Shown here: in pieces, positions 1 to 6,136 of the stretch
How positions within the stretch are numbered: the first letter of the stretch is position 1
Layout: each line of letters begins with the position of its first letter
Source of the DNA: Polyangiaceae bacterium
GTDB lineage: Bacteria; Myxococcota; Polyangia; Polyangiales; Polyangiaceae
DNA length: 20,441 nucleotides
Assembly (NCBI GenBank): GCA_025936205.1
Contig: JAICTU010000112.1
Location: forward strand, 1 to 20,441
Reading direction: 5' to 3'
Notes under the pieces: model-generated
What the model was told of the DNA's origin: nothing
Seen by the model: the letters and a program-made list of their open reading frames with translations, nothing else
Database searches by the model: none
Translations under genes and position numbers: made by a program

Positions 1-146
1 GTGGCGCCGAAGACCAGCTGGGGAAAGCCCGAGCTGGCAAAGTGAACCTCCAGGCCATCACTTTCCAGTGCGCGCGCCAGCGTGACGAGACGCACCACCT
101 GCGCCAGCGTTACATTCTCGCTCACAAACAAGACTCGTTGCTTCAT
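1..146 (-). CDS. GT1-family glycosyltransferase, N-terminal fragment (CrtX-like, partial)
   Basis: Only the first 48 codons are in the window; the gene continues past the left edge. The translation starts MKQRVLFVSENVTLAQ and goes on with VRLVTLARALESDGLEVHFA. This is the first beta-strand, helix and second strand of the acceptor-binding Rossmann domain of GT1/MGT-type sugar transferases (the YjiC/CrtX group). Family knowledge: such enzymes move a sugar from a nucleotide-sugar to a small lipophilic acceptor. Its position, divergent from a carotenoid operon with 113 bases between starts, makes a carotenoid glycosyltransferase the natural inference. The C-terminal donor-binding motif cannot be seen. 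In-frame ATGs at 161 and 170 would add 5 or 8 residues. I prefer 146 because the core strand begins right after it. Confidence 0.72.
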   Translation of the reverse strand, partial: MKQRVLFVSENVTLAQVVRLVTLARALESDGLEVHFASSGFPQLVFGA

Positions 147-259
147 CGCGCACCGCACCATCAGCTTCATGCGGCGCCATCTGCGGTCGGCAAGAGATCG
201 CGAACGACTTTTCAGAGAGCGCAACTTGACGGTGCGCTGCTCCTCTCTACGAGTGAAGA
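147..259. promoter_or_regulatory. Divergent promoter region between glycosyltransferase and crt operon
   Basis: This 113-base gap separates two divergent starts and must hold the promoter for the crt operon and probably that of the glycosyltransferase. A TTGACG at 226-231 matches a sigma70-type -35 box, and TACGAG at 248-253 is a poor -10 at a 16-base spacing. That -10 would lie almost on the crtY start, so the pair may be chance. I see no long inverted repeat that would mark an operator. Confidence 0.4.
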
Positions 260-1417
260 GTGGATGCTCCTGCCGCCGCGGACGAATACCTGTTGGTCGG
301 CGGCGGTCTGCAAAATGCCTTGGTCACCTTGGCACTGCTCGAGCGACGCCCTGAGACGCGGCTGACACTGATCGAGCGGGAGCCGCGACTTGGCGGCAAT
401 CATACCTGGTGCTTTCACGCCGGCGATGTGCCGGCGGAGGCGCGCTCCTGGATCGAGCCCCTGGTCGTCCAGCGCTGGCCCAGCCACGAGGTGCGGTTCA
501 CGGGCTATCGGCGCCGCCTGAATCAGGAATACTGCGCGCTCACCAGCGAGCGCCTGCATGAGGTCGTCAGCGACCGCATCCAGCGCTCCGCCCATGCTCG
601 CATCGTCACGGCGGCTGTTCGTTCGACGGCGCCGGGCAGTGTCACGCTCGAGGACGGTCGGCGCCGGCGAGCACGGCTGGTGATCGACGCGCGCGGACCC
701 CTCTTCACGCCGGGCGCCGCGCCGCGGGCCTACCAGAAGTTTCTCGGTCTGGAGCTGCAGCTGGCATCGGCCAGCGCGCCCGACGTGCCTCTGCTCATGG
801 ATGCCACGGTCGAACAGCTCGATGGCTTCCGCTTCCTCTATGTCCTGCCTCTGGCGCCGGACCGCGTGCTGCTCGAGGATACTTACTACTCCGAGCACGA
901 ACGGCTCGATCGTGCGGCTCTCACCCGGCGCATCCTGGAGTACGCGAACGAACGCGGAATGAACGTGCAGCGGGCGTTGCGCGAGGAATCCGGCGTGCTC
1001 CCCTTGCCTCTGCGCTCCGCGCTGCCGGCCGCTGCCGATGGGCTGATCCAGGCGGGCTACGCTGGAGGCCTGTTTCACCCAACGACCGGTTATTCGCTGC
1101 CGGTCGCGCTGCGCTTCGCGCTGCACATCGCCAGCAGATCGGCCGCTGACGCGTCCGCAGAGACCCATCGCGAGTGGCTCGCGGCGCACGCGCGCCAGGC
1201 TCGCTACGCGGTCGGGTTGAATCGCCTCTTGTTCGACGCCTTCGCACCGGAGCAGCGCTACCACGTGCTCGAACGCTTCTATCGTCTACCCGAGGCAACG
1301 ATCCGGCGCTTCTACGCGCTGCAGACGACACGCCTCGATCGCGCCCGAATTCTGTGCGGCAGGCCGCCTTCGGGGTTTTCCCTCTCCCGGCTGCTCAGCA
1401 GAGGAACCAGTGCATGA
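260..1417 (+). CDS. crtY: Lycopene cyclase, CrtY type
   Basis: This 385-residue protein is of normal length for the flavin-dependent CrtY beta-cyclases, which close the ends of lycopene into ionone rings at the membrane. The N-terminus has the dinucleotide-binding loop (YLLVGGGLQNALV, about residues 9-21) followed by GGNHTWCFH near 48. Later come FLYVLPLAPDRVLLEDTYY (near 195-213), GLFHPTTGYSLP (near 270-281) and FYRLPEATIRRFYA (near 341-354), which are the usual CrtY signatures. The start is GTG: an in-frame TGA at 254-256 rules out any earlier start. It is the first gene of a rightward crt operon, and its TGA overlaps the ATG of the next gene (ATGA, 1414-1417). One versus two ring closures cannot be told from the sequence. 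Confidence 0.9.
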   Translation: MDAPAAADEYLLVGGGLQNALVTLALLERRPETRLTLIEREPRLGGNHTWCFHAGDVPAEARSWIEPLVVQRWPSHEVRFTGYRRRLNQEYCALTSERLHEVVSDRIQRSAHARIVTAAVRSTAPGSVTLEDGRRRRARLVIDARGPLFTPGAAPRAYQKFLGLELQLASASAPDVPLLMDATVEQLDGFRFLYVLPLAPDRVLLEDTYYSEHERLDRAALTRRILEYANERGMNVQRALREESGVLPLPLRSALPAAADGLIQAGYAGGLFHPTTGYSLPVALRFALHIASRSAADASAETHREWLAAHARQARYAVGLNRLLFDAFAPEQRYHVLERFYRLPEATIRRFYALQTTRLDRARILCGRPPSGFSLSRLLSRGTSA

Positions 1418-2451
1418 ATGACCCGTCCATCGCCGAACCCGCGCCGAACCCATTGCAATTGCTGCTCGATGAGCACTTCTCGCGGCCCGCGCTGGCGGCG
1501 CTGCTCGGAGCCCGCTCGGGCGGGCTCGACCGCGAATTGTGGCACGCCGGCCTGGAGTCGCCCGTGTCGCGCTTCCTGGCACATCCCGGCAAGTCCTTCC
1601 GGGCCGAGCTGGTGGCGCTGAGCTTCGAGCTCGCGGGCGGTAGCGGCCCCTGTCCGCCGCGACTGAGCGCGATCGTCGAGGTCCTACACGCGGGTTCGTT
1701 GATCATCGACGACATCGAGGACGAATCTCCCTCGCGGCGCGGCGCACCCGCGCTGCATCTCAGTCACGGCGTGCCGATCGCGCTGAACGCGGGCAACTGG
1801 ATGTACTTCTGGGCGCTGGGGCTGATCGAGCAGGTCGCCACCAGCGCGGAGCTGGAGCTGAACATGCACCGCTGGGTGCATCGCACCTTGCTGCGCTGCC
1901 ATCATGGCCAGGCGCTGGACCTGACCAGCAATGTGTACCGGCTCCCCCAAGCCGAGCTGGCTGCCGTGGTGCTCGCCTCCACGGAGCTGAAGACGGGCGC
2001 TTTGATGGAGCTCTCCGCGGTGCTCGGCGCCCTGGCTGCTGGCGCGCAGCCCAGCCTGGTGCGCGAGCTCGGGCAGTTCGGGCGCAGCCTGGGCGTGGCG
2101 CTGCAGATGCTCGACGACGTCGGCGGCATCGTGAGTGAGCGGCGCTGCCACAAGGGCCATGAGGATCTGATGCTCGCACGGCCCACCTGGCCCTGGGCTT
2201 GGCTGAGCGAAGAGTTGTCGCCTGCTGCCTTCGAGGAGTTGCGGCAGTTGGGTCGCGAAGTCGAGCAGCGCGATCGGCACCCCGAGCTGCTCGCGAGCCG
2301 CGTGCGCGAACAGCTGCACGGCTCCGGACGCTTGCGCATCCGACGGCACGTCCAGCACGCCTGCGCTCGCCTGGAGACCGTGTGCGGGCGCCAGCCGGCA
2401 CTGAAGGCAGTGCGCGCCCAACTCCGGCGCCTGGAGCAGAGCTATGGCTGA
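1414..2451 (+). CDS. crtE: Polyprenyl diphosphate synthase, GGPP synthase-like (CrtE)
   Basis: This 345-residue type I isoprenyl diphosphate synthase is expected to make the C20 GGPP that phytoene synthase uses. PGKSFRAELVAL matches the substrate-binding GGKR-L region. The first aspartate-rich motif is complete (DDIED, residues 99-103) and followed by SPSRRG. The second reads DDVGG (234-238) and lacks the last Asp of the usual DDxxD. KGHEDLMLARPTWPWAW follows, in place of the usual K-G-x-D-L--GK-T-P stretch. I chose the ATG at 1414 because it overlaps the crtY stop by four bases and has GAGGA at 1401-1405. The frame is open further upstream, but that part runs inside crtY. Product chain length is inferred from context. 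Confidence 0.85.
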   Translation: MNDPSIAEPAPNPLQLLLDEHFSRPALAALLGARSGGLDRELWHAGLESPVSRFLAHPGKSFRAELVALSFELAGGSGPCPPRLSAIVEVLHAGSLIIDDIEDESPSRRGAPALHLSHGVPIALNAGNWMYFWALGLIEQVATSAELELNMHRWVHRTLLRCHHGQALDLTSNVYRLPQAELAAVVLASTELKTGALMELSAVLGALAAGAQPSLVRELGQFGRSLGVALQMLDDVGGIVSERRCHKGHEDLMLARPTWPWAWLSEELSPAAFEELRQLGREVEQRDRHPELLASRVREQLHGSGRLRIRRHVQHACARLETVCGRQPALKAVRAQLRRLEQSYG

Positions 2452-4000
2452 GCCCCGCGCCCAGCGCGCGTTGATCGTCGGCAGCGGCTTTGGCGGCCTT
2501 GCTGCCGCGATCCGCTTGCAAGCCGCTGGCTACCGCTGCGCGCTGTTCGAGGCGCGCGACAAGCCGGGCGGGCGGGCCTACGTGTACGAGCAGGACGGGT
2601 TCTGCTTCGACGGCGGGCCGACGGTGATCACCGCGCCGCAGTGCCTCGAGGAGCTGTTCGCCGCGGCGGGGCGGCGGCTCAGCGACTCCGTGGAGCTGCT
2701 GCCGGTGTCGCCCTTCTATCGCTTGCTCTGGGAGGACGGCGACCGCTTCGACTATTCCGGAGCCGGGCCGGAGCTGGAGGCGCAGATCGCCGAGCGCAAT
2801 CCGCGTGACGTCGCCGGGTACCGCCGTTTCCTCGACTACTCGCGCAGGGTGTTTGAGAAGGGTTATGAAGAACTCGCCGCCCAACCCTTCGGGCGCATCT
2901 CCGATATGTTGCGAGTGGCACCCGATCTGCTGCGCCTGCGCGCCGATCGTTCGGTGTACGCGACGGTGGCTCGCTTCATCGAGGACGAGCGCTTGCGGCA
3001 GGCCTTCAGCTTTCATTCGCTGCTCGTGGGCGGCAACCCCTTCGACACCAGCGCCATCTATTCCTTGATCCACTATCTGGAGAGAAATTGGGGCGTGTTC
3101 TTCGTGCGCGGCGGGACGGGCGCGCTGGTGCAAGCTCTGGTACGGCTGTTCCAGGAGCTCGGAGGCGAGCTGCACCTGTCCGCACCGATCGAGCACATCC
3201 GCGTACTACCGGGGCCCGGGGCAGTCGTGCATCGAGCGCGCTGCTCAGGCGTGGAGCGCGACTACGACTTGGTCGTTTCCAACGCCGACCTGTACCAAAC
3301 GTACGGCAAGCTCTATCGCGGCACGGCCGGCGCGCAGCAGATGGTACGCCGGCTGGAGCGGCTCGAGTGGTCCATGTCCTTGTTCGTGCTCTACTTCGGG
3401 GCGAGCGGGAGCTGGCCGGAAGTGGCGCACCACACGGTGCTGTTTGGAGAGCGCTATCGCGAGCTGCTGCGGGAGATCTTCCAGGGCCCGCAGCTGCCGG
3501 ACGACTTCAGCCTGTATCTGCACGCGCCGACGGTGACGGACCCGAGCCTGGCACCACCCGGCTGCTCGTCGTTCTACGTGCTCAGCCCGGTGCCCCACCT
3601 CGGCAAGGCCGCGATCGACTGGGACGCCGTCGGTCCTGAATATGCGCAGCGGCTCCTGGCGGCACTGGAGCGCAGGCTGCTGCCCGGTCTGCGCAGCCGT
3701 CTGCTCACCCAGCACTTCATCACGCCACGCACGTTCGAGCGGGATCTGGGCGCTTTCCAGGGCTCTGCGTTCTCACTGGCTCCCAAGCTGAGCCAGAGTG
3801 CGTGGTTTCGTCCCCATAACCAGGATGCGAAAATTCCAGGACTCTACCTGGTGGGTGCAGGCACACATCCCGGCGCGGGCCTGCCCGGCGTGATCAACTC
3901 CGCTCAGGCCAGCGTCGCCCTGATCCTCGAGCAGGCCGCCGGAGCAGCGCAACGGCGGGAGACTCCGCCCGCCGTTGCGGCGCCGATGGGATGGTCATGA
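2444..4000 (+). CDS. crtI: Phytoene desaturase
   Basis: This 518-residue FAD-dependent CrtI-type desaturase introduces the double bonds that turn phytoene into lycopene. The N-terminal nucleotide-binding motif is ALIVGSGFGGLAAAIRLQAA (residues 9-28), followed by the acidic strand end FEARDKPGGRAYVY and FDGGPTVI. The C-terminal bacterial CrtI signature is GLYLVGAGTHPGAGLPGVIN (near 466-485). Length and motifs are typical of a four-step bacterial enzyme, but the number of steps cannot be read from sequence. It starts within the end of crtE (8-base overlap) with GGAG at 2433-2436, so translation is probably coupled. The last 20 or so residues (AAGAAQRRETPPAVAAP) form a short unstructured tail. 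Confidence 0.94.
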   Translation: MAEPRAQRALIVGSGFGGLAAAIRLQAAGYRCALFEARDKPGGRAYVYEQDGFCFDGGPTVITAPQCLEELFAAAGRRLSDSVELLPVSPFYRLLWEDGDRFDYSGAGPELEAQIAERNPRDVAGYRRFLDYSRRVFEKGYEELAAQPFGRISDMLRVAPDLLRLRADRSVYATVARFIEDERLRQAFSFHSLLVGGNPFDTSAIYSLIHYLERNWGVFFVRGGTGALVQALVRLFQELGGELHLSAPIEHIRVLPGPGAVVHRARCSGVERDYDLVVSNADLYQTYGKLYRGTAGAQQMVRRLERLEWSMSLFVLYFGASGSWPEVAHHTVLFGERYRELLREIFQGPQLPDDFSLYLHAPTVTDPSLAPPGCSSFYVLSPVPHLGKAAIDWDAVGPEYAQRLLAALERRLLPGLRSRLLTQHFITPRTFERDLGAFQGSAFSLAPKLSQSAWFRPHNQDAKIPGLYLVGAGTHPGAGLPGVINSAQASVALILEQAAGAAQRRETPPAVAAPMGWS

Positions 4001-4932
4001 GCTCCGCTGCCCCGGACTGCTGGGCGACGATTCAACGCCACTCCAGGAGCTTCTCGCTGGCAGCCCGGCTGTTGCCAGCGGACGCTCGGGCAGACGCGGT
4101 CGTGGTCTATGCCTGGTGCCGGCGGGCCGACGACGCCATCGATCGAGCGCAGGGCGAGCCGCCGGCGCAGGCGCTCCGCAGGCTGCGCCGCGAGCTCGAG
4201 GAGTTGCACGCGGGAGGCAAGCCCGAGGAACCGCTGCTCTCGGCCTTTCGCGACGTGCTGCAGGCTCGGCAGATCCCGCTGCGTTACCCGCTGGACTTGC
4301 TCGACGGCATGGAAATGGACGTGCGAGGCGTGGAGTATCGCAGCCTCGATCAGCTGCTCGAGTACTGCTACCGGGTGGCCTCCACCGTGGGCTTGATGAT
4401 GTGCCACGTGATGGGCGTCAGTCACCCCGACGCACTGCGCCCCGCCGCGCACCTGGGTATCGCCATGCAGCTCACCAACATCTGCCGGGACGTGGCGGAA
4501 GATTGGGAAAATGGCCGCCTCTATTTGCCGGCGGACGTGTTGCACCGTCACGGCCTGCCTGCGCTGCGTCTGCGCCCAGGCGCGTTCCCGAGCGCTGCGA
4601 TCGAAGGTTGCCGCGGCGTGCTGCGCGAGCTGCTCGGAATCGCCGATCGCTACTACTGCTCGAGCGATTCCGGATTGCCCTACCTGTCGCCGCGCTGCGC
4701 GCTCGCGGTGGACGTGTCGCGCCGTGTCTACTCGGGGATTGGCCGGCACCTCGCGCGCCAGAATTACGACGTCGGCGCCGGTCGCGCCCGGGTGCCGCGG
4801 CACGAGAAGCTGTGCGCCTGTATTGCCGCGCTGGCGAGTCGAGCGCCGCGCTGGCGCGAAGCGTTCAGACCAAGTTTTTCGTCCACAGCTTTGGGAACGG
4901 TGAGCCATGGCCCCGAGCTCGTTCGGCTCTGA
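3991..4932 (+). CDS. crtB: Phytoene synthase
   Basis: This squalene/phytoene synthase family protein of 313 residues condenses two GGPP into phytoene. Both Mg-diphosphate binding motifs are intact: DDAID at residues 47-51 after YAWCRRA, and DVAED at 167-171 inside LTNICRDVAEDWENGRLYLP. Length is normal. Two ATGs are possible, 3991 and 3997. The second makes a four-base ATGA overlap with the crtI stop, like the crtY/crtE junction, and may be the real one; the difference is two residues. The 3' end overlaps the next gene by 26 bases. Its product is the substrate of crtI just upstream. Confidence 0.94.
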   Translation: MVMSSAAPDCWATIQRHSRSFSLAARLLPADARADAVVVYAWCRRADDAIDRAQGEPPAQALRRLRRELEELHAGGKPEEPLLSAFRDVLQARQIPLRYPLDLLDGMEMDVRGVEYRSLDQLLEYCYRVASTVGLMMCHVMGVSHPDALRPAAHLGIAMQLTNICRDVAEDWENGRLYLPADVLHRHGLPALRLRPGAFPSAAIEGCRGVLRELLGIADRYYCSSDSGLPYLSPRCALAVDVSRRVYSGIGRHLARQNYDVGAGRARVPRHEKLCACIAALASRAPRWREAFRPSFSSTALGTVSHGPELVRL

Positions 4933-5491
4933 GCTCTCGATCTACGTCGGGCGCATTCGGGAATTTGACGCCAGGGATTGGCTCATCTACCTGGCGTGGG
5001 TCGGCTTGATGCTGGGGCTGGTGGTGGCCACGGGGTCCTTTCTCCTGGCGGGCACGCTGCAGGGTGTCCACTTTCCCGCGCTGGCCTGGTGGGTACCGTA
5101 TGGCGCGCTGCTGTTCTCGCTCAGCATCGCGATCGATACCATCGGCCACCGCACCATTTACCGGCAGGAGATTGGCAAGGCCGAAGGTCTGGTGCACGGC
5201 ATCACCATCGCCTGCGGCATCGGCAGCTGCGTGCTGCTCTGTGCCGCCTACTCGCATTCGAGCCTGTGGATCCCGGCCGCGGTGCTCACCGTTCTCTCCT
5301 TCGTCTACAGCCTGGTGGACGAAGCGTTTCACTGGCGCCGGTACGTGCAGCGCCACTCCGATCGCGTGGAAATGTGGAGCCACGTCGGCATCCTGGTCGG
5401 CCACGGCACCATGATGGTCGCCTGGTGGGCATGGTATTTCCAGGGTTATGGCGGTGTGCGTGAGACGCTGACCGCCGTCACGGCGGGCTGA
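4907..5491 (+). CDS. Unrecognised five-helix membrane protein with four D/E-x3-H motifs, last gene of crt operon
   Basis: I do not recognise this 194-residue protein. It has five likely membrane helices: about 25-48, 61-77, 94-115, 119-137 and 157-178. Residues 61-106 and 120-167 look like two copies of one unit: W-[VI]-P, a helix, D-x3-H-x3-Y-x-Q, 5 or 6 residues, E-x3-H, a helix. The acid/His pairs are D77/H81, E93/H97, D138/H142 and E155/H159, with H166 extra. With the N-terminus inside, both His loops face the cytoplasm, and their R and K residues (82, 86, 91, 144, 145, 149, 153) fit the positive-inside rule. It overlaps crtB by 26 bases with GGTGAG just before the ATG, so it is made with the carotenoid enzymes. 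A metal-dependent carotenoid-modifying enzyme is my inference. It lacks the HX4H and HX2HH boxes of CrtZ and does not look like TspO. Confidence 0.85.
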   Translation: MAPSSFGSELSIYVGRIREFDARDWLIYLAWVGLMLGLVVATGSFLLAGTLQGVHFPALAWWVPYGALLFSLSIAIDTIGHRTIYRQEIGKAEGLVHGITIACGIGSCVLLCAAYSHSSLWIPAAVLTVLSFVYSLVDEAFHWRRYVQRHSDRVEMWSHVGILVGHGTMMVAWWAWYFQGYGGVRETLTAVTAG

Positions 5492-5493
5492 GC

Positions 5494-6075
5494 TCAGGCC
5501 CCTCGCGGCGCCCAGGCCACATCGGCCACGCCCGCGCTCTGGTTCTGATGGCGCGCCATCACGAACAATAGATCGCTCAGGCGATTGAGATAGACGATGA
5601 GCTCGTCACGGACCTCTTCTGCGGAGGCACCCCGCACCCCGGGCGCGCTCTCGCGGATACCGACCACGGCGCGCTCGGCGCGGCGGCACACCGTGCGCGC
5701 ATGGTGCAAGGCTGCCGCGCCGGGGCTGCCCGCGGGCAGCACGAAGCTGGTGAGCGGGGGCAAGCCCGCCTCCAGCTGATCGATCTCCCTCTCCAACTGC
5801 TCGGCGTCCGCAGCGGAGAGCAGCGGCAGCTTGAGCCGCGGGCGGTGCGAAGCCGGAGTGGCCAGCTCTGCGCCCAGCACAAACAGCTGCGCCTGGATGC
5901 GCTGGAGCGACGCATCCAGCTCCCCGGCCAGGCCGGCGGCGCGAGCCACGCCGAGCAGCGCGTTGGTCTCGTCGATACTGCCGTAGGCGTCGACGCGCGC
6001 GTCGTTCTTGAGCACCCGCTCGCCGCCGAACAGCCCGGTACGGCCGTCGTCGCCGGTCTTGGTGTAGATCTTCAT
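5494..6075 (-). CDS. Cob(I)alamin adenosyltransferase, PduO type
   Basis: This 193-residue protein belongs to the PduO/MMAB family, which transfers adenosyl from ATP to Co(I) corrinoids to make adenosylcobalamin. The N-terminal ATP-binding motif TKTGDDGRTGLFGGERV (residues 5-21) is present, followed by RVDAYGSIDETNALLG (27-42). Near the C-terminus come CRRAERAVV and YLNRLSDLLFVMAR, both family hallmarks. I start at 6075 because MKIYTKTGD is the standard beginning; the frame is open 36 codons upstream, but that extension is Arg-rich and overlaps the kinase end. It lies 61 bases downstream of the hybrid kinase on the same strand. Its stop is 2 bases from the stop of the carotenoid operon; the two stops form the palindrome TGAGCTCA. 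The SD sequence is weak. Confidence 0.93.
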   Translation of the reverse strand: MKIYTKTGDDGRTGLFGGERVLKNDARVDAYGSIDETNALLGVARAAGLAGELDASLQRIQAQLFVLGAELATPASHRPRLKLPLLSAADAEQLEREIDQLEAGLPPLTSFVLPAGSPGAAALHHARTVCRRAERAVVGIRESAPGVRGASAEEVRDELIVYLNRLSDLLFVMARHQNQSAGVADVAWAPRGA

Positions 6076-6136
6076 GGCAACGACTTGTAGCGCAAACGCG
6101 CGGGACCATGGTCTCGAGCTCCGAGAGGCCTTCGAC

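Noticed and set aside
1174..1413. Upstream extension of the crtE frame
   Set aside because: It runs inside crtY and is Arg-rich. The ATG at 1414 has GAGGA and a four-base overlap with the crtY stop.
1760..3196. 478-codon minus-strand frame opposite crtE and crtI
   Set aside because: Antisense shadow: Arg/Ala-rich with no recognisable domain, and both crt genes have full motif sets.
4907..5491. Assignment of the 194-residue protein as CrtZ hydroxylase or TspO/CrtK
   Set aside because: It lacks the HX4H and HX2HH boxes of CrtZ and the Trp/Pro pattern of TspO, although size and context would suit either.
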